A stretch of DNA of 64,000 nucleotides. Source: Harmonia axyridis. Taxonomy: Eukaryota > Arthropoda > Insecta > Coleoptera > Coccinellidae. Shown here in pieces: positions 54,215 through 64,000 of this stretch (the first letter of the stretch is position 1; every line of letters begins with the position of its first letter). Where the stretch lies: NCBI RefSeq assembly GCF_914767665.1, contig NC_059507.1:23686718-23750717 (forward strand), given 5' to 3'. The notes under the pieces were generated by a model. It was given only the letters and a program-made list of their open reading frames with translations, was not told the origin of the DNA and made no database searches. The translations under genes and the position numbers were made by a program.

Positions 54215-54730
54215 GCTCCAATAATGCATTGAAATTGTTAAAATTCCCTACCAGAAAAAGGGAAACTTTTGCAGTGACAGTTCGCAAAACTAAAGCAATT
54301 TTGAGACGTTGTTGAGCATCTTCTCGGCCGGAAATAGCGACACTAGTGGAAAAATTTGAGCTGTTGGGACAAGTTAGTAATGTGAAGAATCAAAACAGTG
54401 TACGTCGTTCAAGAACAACTGAGAATATTGCTGCTGTGGCCTTTTGTGTTGACAAAAACCCAGGTTTTTCGATTCCTCGTCAATCTTAGGAATTAGAGGT
54501 TCCACAAACATTACATATTTTGCATAAAAACTTGAGCCTTGAGGCATATTTTCAACAAGACGGCACTACGTGCCACTCCAACAACGAAACTATTGCAATT
54601 TTGGGAGAAAAGTTTACTGGTTATGTTATTTTTCTCAGTGAACGCAATTGGCCGCCAAGATCTTGGGATTTAACACCTTTAGACTTTAGGTTTATGCCAA
54701 TGCTCCACAACGCAATCAAGACATAACTTC
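54215..54730 (+). pseudogene. Mariner (DD41D-type) transposase, internally deleted
   Basis: Starts MHCEIVKI-like with FAVTVRKTKAILR-like HTH, then KFELLGQVSNVKNQ, VRRSRTTENIAAVA, VDKNPGFSIPRQS and EVPQTLHILHKNLSL. It jumps to AYFQQDGTTCHSNNETIAIL (second Asp) and RNWPPRSWDLTPLDF (third Asp). The first-Asp region is missing. The C-terminus breaks off at MPMLHNAIKT. Frame changes occur. Confidence 0.85.
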
Positions 54731-55805
54731 CTGCAGTTTAAAAGAAAACCCTATTTCAGATAATTCTCTGAGTTCGTCCACTTAAATGTGATTCCAAGAA
54801 TGCGAGTACATTACCCCAAAAACCATAAGAAATTGATTGATCGATCAATTTAATAATTAAAACAACAAAAATGTTCTTTCAGACATTCATATACTTTTTT
54901 CAAGTGTTGTAGTTCAGAGAGCATATTCAAATTTTAGTAATTAAGGAATAATGATGAATTCTGTTAACACCATTCTATCAGTTACCAACAATAAATCAAT
55001 GACCCACTACCAATAATAACAAACTACATCAAAAGATTCAAACGGAACTAACAAAAAATCTACGGAAGTAACGGTCCATTTCTAGAAAACAGAAAGTCCT
55101 TATCTGCATAAAAAACAAATCTATACAGGTATCATAGACTCAGAAAAACATATACGTTACCGTGAGAAACCTTTAAAAAAACGTGGGGTGACAAAGAAAG
55201 GAACCCATCTTAAAAAACTCACATTGTATGCAGATCCGTCTCCACTTTTTAGCGCTGCGAATTTGAATCAAAAAGAAAAGCTCACCCCTCAGTAACGTAG
55301 TTAAGAACTCTTGTGGGAAAGAACCACCCCACAGCGTTTTTTTTTTGTTAACGTTTTTTATTCACGTCAGTGATTAAAATGTGTTATTTATTTTCCTGTC
55401 AGGTCTATGCAGATTAGACGTATCAGAAAAAATGTATCATAAATTGCAGATAATTTTTCTAGTTTTTTGTTGGCGAAACGGCGTTGGTACTATGAAAAAA
55501 TTAACAGCTCTATAATTGGGATTTGTTATTATCCCTGTATTTATTGCTGTTCTGGAACAATGGAACTGGAAAATCTGTTGATAGCCGTGGAAAATACGTA
55601 AGCATTACAAGAATATTGAAATGTAATTTATTTGTTTTTATCACCCCTTTCATAGTTTAATTCTCCACTGGGGATTTCACTTCTTCGAATATTTTTTCGC
55701 AACATCGAATTTAACGCTTTTTTCGGAATTCGTTGTCTTCATCAATGCTTACCAATTAATGATTCATCATTGCTGCATTTTAATCGATTAAATCAATGTA
55801 TACAG
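54731..55805. other. No recognisable feature
   Basis: Unassigned AT-rich DNA, A-rich around 55000-55200. Confidence 0.35.
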
Positions 55806-57260
55806 GGTGATTCACCGGAATAGCCTAAGAGACGTTTATGGAAAACTAATCATAATTTCGAGCTGAAAATTTGCATGTTGGGGTTTGAGACGATGATCTT
55901 TCTCCCTAAATAATTTTCACATCACTTCAACTCGGGTTATACCGAAAACAGACTTCTACTTCCTTATTTCAAATAGCACACCCAGTATATTATTGCATCA
56001 TATGATAGATTTTTTGATGACATATTCAGCAATATGCCACACCCTGGTCAAGAACTCAACGGTTCATGAGTTAATGGGATTCTTATGAAAAAAATTGAGG
56101 TGATGGGAACATTTTTTTGAATTTTTTGTCAGAAAAAACTTTTTTCGAAAAAAAATTTTTTTCGATTCTGCAAATATGTACTGTTATAAAATTGTTTGCG
56201 GTTTGGACTAAAAATGTGCAGGCTGTTTATAAGAAGATCATGAACTTGGACAACTCAAATTCATCAAAACTCAAGATTTTCAAGTTAGAATCCATAATTT
56301 TTATTATTTCAGTCGATTTTACGTACAAAAATAGTGGGGGTTACTTAAGCAAATCCTATACCTGAAATGAATATTTTGGGAGTTATCGAGGAAGAACTTT
56401 AAATGAGGAAAAACCCCAATTTATATAATTATGTGGAGTAGTCTATGACTTCCCGAAAACACAGTAAGAAACTAAAATTCGATGTTTCCAAATCTCAAGA
56501 ATTGTAATGAATTATTCGTAATTGTATTGGTTTATGGATTTCTGAACAATGCCAACGAAAAACTAATTATAACTCAAAAAATGTAAAACTTAGTTATCCA
56601 AACATCGAATTTTAGTTTTTTTCTGTGTTTTGCGGAACTCCATACAGTGAGGAATTGAGGTTTTTCCTCATCCAAGATTCTTCCTCGATAACTCCAAGTA
56701 TAGGGTTTCCTTAAGTAATCCTCACTATTTTTGTACGTAGAATCGACTGAATTATCATAATAAAAAATATAGGTTTTAATTTGAAAATCTTGAGTTTTGA
56801 TGAATTTTAGTTGTCCAAGTTCATGATCTTCTCATAAACACCCAGTACATTTTTTGTCAAAACCGCAAACAGTCTTATAATACCACGTATTCGGAGAATT
56901 GAAAGAACAAAATTTAAAAAAAAAAAATTTTTTCTGCCGAAAATACAAAAAATGTCAGTCCTCAACACCACCATTTTTTTCATAAGAATCCCATTGAGTC
57001 ATGAACTGTTGAGTTTTTACCCAACGTATGGCATTTTGCAGAAATTGTCATCATTGTATCTTATGATACAATAATATACTGGGTGTGCTATTTGAAATAA
57101 GGAAGTAGAAGTCTGTTTCCGGTATAACCGGAAGTTGAAGAGATGTGAAAATAATTCAGGGAGAAAGATCATCGTATCAAACCCCAACATGCAAATTTTC
57201 AGCTCAAAATTATGATTGGTTTTCCATGAATGTCTAATAGGCCATCCCGGTGAATCAACC
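55806..57260. mobile_element. Very long foldback element, about 670-bp arms
   Basis: Left arm 55806-56487 and right arm 56600-57260 are inverted over nearly the whole element, with a spacer of about 110 bp. Outer ends are GGTGATTCACCGG and its complement. Shared strings include TTTGCATGTTGGGGTTTGA, GACTTCTACTTCCTTATTTC, GATCATGAACTTGGACAACT and AAACTAAAATTCGATGTTT. Identity is about 80-90% with small indels. No transposase is encoded. Confidence 0.9.
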
Positions 57261-57984
57261 TTTATTGTTTCAATGGTAGTAATGATGTGTTTTTTAGGTC
57301 TGGAAGTTTCGAAACGACATTTTCTGTGGAGCTAACCACAGAAAAAAATTCTCATTAAATCAAATGCTAAGTCAGTCCTCAGATAAAAATGAATCGATAA
57401 ATTTTCATCTCAAATCAATATTTTGCGAAGCTGGTGGTCCATCAAAATCAATCGTCTATTCCATCTACACCCAAATGAATCATTTCTATGATTAATTTTC
57501 GTCCAGTGGTCTCTCGGCCAAGTCCTTTCTCGCGTTATCTAACCTAACCTAACATATTGCGTAGGGGGTTGCTAAATATCAAAATACAATAACATACAGC
57601 GGATCAAACGAAGAATGGTCCTCTTTTTACGTGACGAACAATGCTACTTCGACGAACGGTTGTTTGGTCGATCGTCGTTGCACATGACAATTGTATTTTC
57701 ATTCTCTATGAATATATTGCGATTAAACACAGGGTCAGGGGTGTCCAAAGTTTTGTGGGAAGGGTCCATCCTGTGGCTTGACGAGAGGGAACATTTCGTG
57801 TATTTCGGAAGAAATGTAGATCGATTTATTAGAAAACTCGTTAAGAATTGAGAAAATTTGAGTGTATATTCTGGCAAGTATTGATGATTCTTATAGCACG
57901 ACTGTCAAAATTTATTTTGTTGAATTGATACAACTGTCATGTCATGAATCCAAAAACATGATGTTCTAAAGTAAGTATTCCGAA
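57261..57984. other. No gene; short (CCTAA)n run
   Basis: TCTAACCTAACCTAACA at 57538-57554 matches two to three units of the insect telomeric repeat (TTAGG), too short to call telomeric. Two overlapping frames at 57615-57877 have no recognised domain. Confidence 0.35.
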
Positions 57985-58704
57985 CTGATGGATCAAGCTA
58001 CTTGATATTACTTAAGCTTGATATGCAGCATCGCACGGCATATATTTCTGCAATCTCGTGCGCGCTTATACTAAATAAGGAGATTCCTCGAGCGCCGACA
58101 GACTGAAGCATTTGCAGTGTGACTTTATTAGTGGTTTTATCACATTTCTATGAAATCTATTGGTAGATTTTGGTAGTTTCGGAGTATTTTGCTTAACTTG
58201 GCCAAAAAGACCAAGGAATTTTAATCAACGCCAGCCAGCATCTTCAGCTCCTATTGAAAGACAATTTTTCAGAGCTGCTCTTACAGTTACAAAACCACGC
58301 AATAGGTGGAAAATCTATAAGATTCCTTATTTGTCTTAGATCCTAGATGGATATGAAATCGAACAAAGCCTGGAGGTTTCTCAATATGGTTTATAATGAT
58401 TTAATTTATGTTTCTATTTCAAAAAAGTTGATATTTTCGGTTCTTTTATTCAATGAGTTCAATGAATAAATACAAGTGTTTTTTTCAAGGTTCCTTCTCA
58501 TTTCATCATTTCTTTATTGATGTGACACTACATAATAAAACTGCTAAAAATCAAGTACAAAGCTTGATATGATTCAAGAACTTGATAAATAAATACTTGA
58601 CTTGACTTGATATTGAAAAAATACTACTTGACTTGAGCTTGGCTTGAAATCAAGTCAAGCTCAAGCCAAGTAGCTTGAAAATCAAGCCAAGCCGTGAATT
58701 CCTA
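57985..58704 (+). mobile_element. hAT element remnant, copy 2
   Basis: Starts GATCAAGCTACTTGATATTA and ends ...AAATCAAGCCAAGCCGTGAA then TTCCTA. It has the same internal order as copy 1: GCACGGCATATATTTCTGCA, CAATCTCGTGCGCGCTTA, GAAATCTATTGGTAGA. Dense CTTGA motifs occur near both ends. Degraded dimerisation coding lies at 58175-58320 (SSAPIERQFFRAALTVTKPR-like). Confidence 0.78.
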
Positions 58705-61009
58705 CTCATCATTCACGTGGCTACAAATAAAAAAGTCTTAAGGTAGTAATTCTGAATGGCTGGAGATATTTTGACGCAATTCCATAGAATGTGAAAATTA
58801 GAATCTTTATTGAAATTCTGGACTTTCGTCATTCAAAAACCGTTTCTGGAATATTGTAAATTCATATGAAGGGATTCGACTAAAAAGAAAAATATATGTA
58901 TAGATTTATTCAAATGTATCAATGGAATTATGAAAATTCATCAGAAAAAAAATTGTGATTATTATTTCTGATTGAATATGTTGCAACTTCTGTTGGACCC
59001 AAAAGAATTCAATAAAAATAGATTTTTTTCCTCTTCAAAATTCTCATCTTGATTATTTCAAAGTCTTCTTCTTCAATAAAGCAATAATCCCTGCTCAACA
59101 AAATCAATAAAAAATTCTGTGAAATGAATTTTTTTTCGAATTCTACGATAATTATTATGGTTCAAATAAATTCCTGAATAAAAAAGATGTCATAAAAAAC
59201 GATAAAATCTAACAGGTCAAATCAAGATGGACTATTAGGATTTGGGCATCCCTGTTGGGAATCGCCTACAGCTGTTATGAGCAGACAGTGGACATTGCAT
59301 TATGACATACGACGTTGGGTCAATATTCCCCCCTGAAAAAATAGGTCGCGTGGCCCCTTTTTGTAAGTTTTACGAGATGAGGTGCAGAGGTCCACCCCAA
59401 TGTCCATTCACCTCCAGCAGCGATGCACTTAAGGGTGGTTTTTCCCTTGAACAAGTCGAAGAAGTGGTTGTATTGCTCTCATACTAATGTAATGGGCTAA
59501 AAGCGGATAAAATGAATATTATATGGATACTTTTTTGGTATATCAATTTTCTTATCACATTCACTAGATTCCAAACTGTTGAAATATATTTTGTTGATAA
59601 TGGTTTCGACGTATAATGACTTCTTCAGGTTAGCATCAGTGGTTAAAAATTTGGAATATGTGTTTTGAATACCTTACAATCGCGATATCGAAAGCATGTA
59701 TTATTACCTCGACGGTACAAAAAATTAATACTTTTTCACTGTTTAGTCCTAGTCTCAATAGTTTGGGAGGAGTTTTTGAAAATTTTATTCGGTTGAAGCA
59801 TAACTCTGAATTCGAAAGCGACAAAGCAATATAATTGTTTTTTTAATGAATAATTTAATTTCGACCTTGAAATTTATTGAATTAAGTGAATAATAGTTAA
59901 TAACGACATTCTTTCTAGGAATTTCAAATTTTATATTTTATTTTTAGATTCAACACATTCGACCCAAATAATTCCGTGGTGTAGAAACCTTCTCTAGGTT
60001 TTTTATCAAAAAAAATTAACCTGAAAGTTTATATTTAATTTAGATTTCATGTTTATACCTGCAAAAGCAAATAAATTACCGTTAACGACTTTTAAACTAC
60101 CGTGAAAATAAAATTCAACAAAAACCAAATAAAATAATGGCATAATCCATCATAAACGAGTATACAAAAGCAGATACAATAATGGCAACCCATTAACAAA
60201 TGAAAAAATATGCAAATTGAACCCCACGAAAAAAGATGACGAAAAAAAAACAGTAGAGGTAGTTCGGTTTGCCCACCGTTTTTTCGACATCCTTTCAATT
60301 AGGAAAGATATACCGAGATATAACCGACTGAAATTAAAAAAAAAATCCTCTGGGTTGAAAGAGGCACGTTGACAGTTTTTTTATTGTTTGAGTTTCACTA
60401 TAGGAAAATATTCAGTAACGGATCTTTCGCTTTAAAAAAATCTACCGGTTTCGCAGCTACCATCTTGAGGATGATACAAACAAAAGAATTACATATAACT
60501 GAAAGTTGAATAAAGTTCTCCAAAAAAAAAAAAAAAAAAATTAAAAAAGTACAATTCGGGTAGGCCTCCAAAAGCAAAACGCAGCGAAGATTGTCACTCG
60601 TAAATATACACAATGAAGTGTCATATAAGAAAACACGCGCAACTTTAGTTTTAGTGGGATTTCAATGTTTATTTACATCTCAACTGTTCTTTTGTTATCT
60701 ATGTAAAACATTTTTTTGGTGAATAAACTTATTATTATTATTATTTGCTTTCATAATCCGTATTTTTTGTATCGGTCATTATGATGTATGTGCATGATAT
60801 ATTTATTATTATTAGGTAGTATATCACTGTAAAGATTACTCTGCTTCATTATATCTTTACTATAGCAACCTGTTTGAGATGAGAATTCAATATTCTATTG
60901 AATTAACTGAACATCTTGGAAAATATTTACCATATTTTATTGCAGAAAATTTCGAAATTGGCAGAAAATATCAGACTCAAAGGAAATGATTTACTTCAAA
61001 ATTACGTAA
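58705..61009. other. No gene recognised; degraded hammerhead-like string and poly(A)
   Basis: At 59605-59640 the minus strand has CTGAAGA ... GTCGAAACC, a degraded hammerhead-like order without helices. An A run lies at 60522-60541. Near 60715-60747 AATAAACTTATTATTATTATTA looks like a non-LTR 3' tail on the plus strand, without recognisable coding upstream. Confidence 0.35.
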
Positions 61010-62063
61010 TCGTGAGATGACCTCTTGATTTTTAGCAGTTTTATTGTGTAGTGTCACATCAATAAAAAAAATATCAAATGACAAGAAACTTTACAAAAGA
61101 CCCTTTTATTTATTAAACTTATTGTATAAAAGAACCGAAAATATCAAATTTTTTGAAATAGAAACATAAATTAAATCACTATAAATCATACATGTGAAAC
61201 GTATAACAAATTTTTCAATCCATTCTTTTAGGAATTTCGATTCTTTGGAAAAAGTAGGAAATTCCACCCACCAAAATTTGCCAACCCTCTATAGTGGGCT
61301 CTACGGCTTCAAGTTCTTCTCTCTTGAACATTTCATTTTTTTTTCTCTGACATGATTGACTGAAACAATCGGATGATGCGGATGAACCATTATTTTAAAT
61401 TCGAAAGCGCCCACGCCCAACCCTAGTTAATTGGATATAAAAAATCATCTGTGAAATTAAATAAATTTATTCAATACAAAGATATTTCTAGGAATTCAGA
61501 TTACTCGGAAAAAGTAAAAAATGCCGTCCTCCAATATTTGCCGCTTTGGCAAAATTCGTTTTGTTTTTTCCTGAAAAAAAAAATAGGTATCATTCTTTTG
61601 AATTTTTTATACAAATACATATATGTAAGTGTGAAATATTTTTTGAATGAATTCTATATATTTTTCTTGTTTCTAATATTATCTTTCTCCGAGTCTTTTT
61701 CATATTGAATAAAAACATCAATTATTTTCAATGGTACTTCAAACCTATATTTTCAATGTGGCTCCAGCTTTTAGATTTCAAAAACTACCAAAATCTACCA
61801 ATAGATTTCATAGAAATGTGAGAAAACTACTAATTAAGCCACACTGGCGAATGCTTCAGTCTCTCGGTGCGCGAGGAATCCCCTTATTAAGTCTAAGCGC
61901 GCACACGTTTGCAGAAATATATGCCATTCGACACGTGCAAGCTCAAGTAATATCAAGTAGCTTGATATCAAGTAAAGCAATAAATATTTAAAATCAAGTC
62001 AAGCTCAACTATGTAATTTTTCACGAGCATTATTTTCAAGCTACTTGGCTTGATGAATCCCTA
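61010..62063 (-). mobile_element. hAT element remnant, copy 3, with internal replacement
   Basis: Matches copies 1 and 2 in inverted orientation at 61010-61195 and 61778-62063. The terminus (62063 inward) reads TAGGGATTCATCAAGCCAAG on the minus strand. Between the matched parts lie about 580 bp unrelated to the other copies, within which TAGGAATTTC.GATT..T.GGAAAAAGTA-like and a second related string (near 61230 and 61490) form a diverged direct repeat. The dimerisation domain is lost. Confidence 0.7.
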
Positions 62064-62439
62064 TTTATATTGATGGCGTAACTGGTTTGTTTATTCAATA
62101 CCAATTGAAAAAACTCCATATTTTCAGTTTTTCGCCATTTTTTTGTTAATGGTGCTTCTAAGTATGAAGTCATCTGAAAAAACTCGCGGTATATAGGGTA
62201 TTACAATGAAAAAAGTATGAATTAGGCCTATATCTTTGTTTTCAACCACCCTGTATATCTGAAAAAAAAATTGAATTGTGCTTCTAACTACCCTACACAC
62301 ACCACAAAAAAATATTTTCCAAATATCTTTATTTACTCCCTAAAAATGAGATTCGATTCTGAGGTGGGGCAACCGGTTTATTGTAAACTGTAAAATTTCA
62401 ACCTAATGTGAAAAATCCAATATAATATATTCAATTGAT
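62064..62439. other. No gene; isolated ACCACCCTGTATATC repeat end
   Basis: CAACCACCCTGTATATCTGA near 62247-62266 is another foldback-type terminus lacking a partner. Confidence 0.35.
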
Positions 62440-62520
62440 AAAATAATAATAATAATAACAGTACTTTATTGCATATGCAATTGGCCATCGACCAAGGGTC
62501 CTTCAGCCTGTATTTTAACA
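62440..62520 (-). mobile_element. Non-LTR 3' tail
   Basis: Minus strand reads GCAATAAAGTACTGTTATTA and continues as a TTA repeat, a polyadenylation-like signal plus trinucleotide tail as at 23088. It lies head-to-head with the next non-LTR fragment. Confidence 0.55.
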
Positions 62521-62524
62521 ATTT

Positions 62525-63137
62525 TTGGTACATTCGTACATTTTGGTCATTTCGTCCGCGGAATTTAACGAGCATTTGCATGGAACGCGACACAGAGGAC
62601 GAATGATTTTAATACCTAGAACAATGAAAACCATAGGACAACGATCGCACACATTTTTATCCCCTCGAGTGTACAATTACATACCAGCGTGTATTAAAGC
62701 AAGTAATAGCTTAAACATTTTTAAATTAAAATTGAAAACGTGGATAGGAAACTTAAGTTCTCAAGAAGTTACGAATTTGTTAGATATTAAGAACTCGTAT
62801 GTTCATACCTGAAATGTTGGGGGAACCTTGGTCACAACAGCGGATTAATTCCATATTGGGCTCCTGATGCCTTGTAATGTGGTGTTAATAAAATGTTGTG
62901 TATATAGTCTATTAGATATTTGAGTGTATATTGTGTACATGAAGAGTAGAACAAATAATTTCAATGTAGATGCCTCAAACAAGGTGCCTACGCACCTTCG
63001 AGGTAAAGAATAGTTTATTGATTTACCTTTGTATCCATATTTAGGTTGAATTGTACTCAAATATGTTTGGTATAAGAAACTGTACTCTGAAAAATGTTTT
63101 AATTTTGCTCAATAAACTTATAATAATAATAATTCAA
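62525..63137 (+). pseudogene. Jockey/CR1-like non-LTR C-terminus and 3' UTR
   Basis: FNEHLHGTRHRGRMILIPRT, MKTIGQRSHTFLSPRVYNYI, PACIKASNSLNIFKLKLKTW and IGNLSSQEVTNLLDIKN are the standard C-terminal tail of CR1/Jockey-like ORF2 proteins (Y.TR......P.......F...G...WN.LP..I......FK..L). A UTR of about 300 bp ends TCAATAAACTTATAATAATA. Strongly 5'-truncated. Confidence 0.82.
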
Positions 63138-64000
63138 TTGTAAGATCAAATATAATATATTTAATTAATATTAATTTAATAATATTGAATTTCGACTATT
63201 ATAAGTATATACTCAAATGTTCCGCATCTTTCTGATCCAATCTCCCCACTGCCCAAATTGGCGTGAATTTGGGAAACCGAACGTAACCAAACCGATCGTC
63301 CTCCCCTAAAACGTTGTAATATCCCCATAGAAAAAATAACTGACCCTTACACAAATAAATAGTTTTCTAGGCACAATAGCGAATTTAGCATTTGCATAAT
63401 AAGCGCGTTGGTCATTTTAGCATTTTTGGCAGACGTCCAGTTGGGGTCCAAAGTCACCTTTGAACCTTGCTTTATCGTGCGATCTGGTTCCCCTTATGGA
63501 TAGATCGGGCCGATATGCAGATATAGGGGTCGCAATATCAATCGGATATATTGATTTCCATTCGAATCGATAAGATTTTATTTATGTTGATTGGATCCGT
63601 GATGAATTTTTAGACCCTTCACCTCAAATATGTGTAAGATTCTATCAAACCATCATCTGATTTAAGTATGTTTTTATGAATATCGAAGGAGAAGGAATAT
63701 TTAGGTATTAATGGGGTGAAGATGTTATGACAAAGGCGTAGAAATGAGGGGATGCTGGGGGTAATTACCCCCCATGATTTCCAATTTACCAAATAGCGAA
63801 TTCTCGCAAAGACGAAGAAAAACATTTTTCCGTAAAATGAACCAATAATCATTTTACTTTTCTTCGAAATCCACACGGCAGTAAAAAAGCGGACCCTTTT
63901 ACGGTTTATGAGTTTATTATCGCTTTCAAGATGAGTACTTTTATTGCACTACGGGCACGTCTATGTCCGAGGTTTCTTATTTTCCATTATCTATCCGCTT
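63138..64000. other. No recognisable feature; GC-richer stretch 63210-63560
   Basis: No repeat or coding domain identified. A minus frame of 85 codons at 63619-63876 carries no recognised motif. 63210-63560 appears non-repetitive, possibly host intergenic or intronic sequence. Confidence 0.35.

Noticed and set aside
57538..57554. Interstitial telomere repeat (CCTAA)n
   Set aside because: Only two to three units; common by chance in insect genomes.
59605..59640. Hammerhead on the minus strand
   Set aside because: CTGAAGA and GTCGAAACC occur, but none of the helices can be drawn.
1..64000. CRISPR arrays, bacterial operons, rRNA genes
   Set aside because: No regularly spaced repeats, no bacterial gene organisation and no rRNA-like conserved blocks were seen.

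Overview
This is an AT-rich eukaryotic nuclear window, most likely from an insect genome. The case for an insect rests on the repeat content: Tc1/mariner of two types (a DD34D type and one with the roughly 41-residue D-to-D spacing of the rosa/visitor group), PIF/Harbinger with a MADF-BESS companion gene, hAT, Jockey/CR1-like non-LTR ends, a tRNA-derived SINE and many foldback DNA elements. There is no bacterial gene organisation, and I see no complete host gene. Short open frames are mostly chance or transposon remnants. The only non-transposon coding candidate is one terminal-exon-like block at 6104-6296. A duplicated exon-like block (42217-42359 and 43710-43852) is less certain.

Layout. 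1-4.4 kb: sparse sequence with a mariner scrap and two inverted-repeat families. 4.41-6.08 kb: a hAT deletion derivative with a perfect 8-bp target duplication, just upstream of the candidate host exon. 6.5-7.6 kb: tandem and foldback copies of a family with hammerhead-like cores. 8.7-9.85 kb: a long-TIR DNA element holding a nested non-LTR 3' end. 10.87-11.7 kb: an RNase H/zinc-knuckle non-LTR fragment followed by two abutting hairpins. 11.95-14.07 kb: a palindrome-rich module, then a mariner split by a 683-bp inverted-dimer element that carries a near-canonical hammerhead ribozyme. 15.1-15.9 kb: tandem hairpin units. 16.41-18.85 kb: a PIF/Harbinger element with 56-bp TIRs, TTA duplications, an intact spliced MADF-BESS gene and an internally deleted transposase. 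19.9-25.6 kb: mariner, non-LTR reverse transcriptase, mariner, and a CRE-bearing foldback. 27.9-34.5 kb: non-LTR 3' end, a second ribozyme-bearing element interrupted by a mariner, hAT, SINE, and a mariner with intact TIRs. 35.3-36.6 kb: tandem palindrome modules. 40.4-43.9 kb: mariner scrap and a tandem segmental duplication. 44-52 kb: foldbacks and another mariner. 52.2-52.7 kb: a fragment of a recurrent arthropod protein family. 54.2-57.3 kb: mariner scrap and a foldback with arms of about 670 bp. 58-63.1 kb: two hAT copies and a non-LTR 3' end. The rest is unassigned AT-rich DNA.

Nothing here forms a pathway. The locus reads as nested transposon history. Its most unusual thread is a set of retroelement-like repeats, usually arranged as inverted dimers, that carry hammerhead-ribozyme motifs with short palindromic helix III. 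That geometry is expected of type I hammerheads that work as dimers. Two copies keep every core nucleotide and a pairable helix I.
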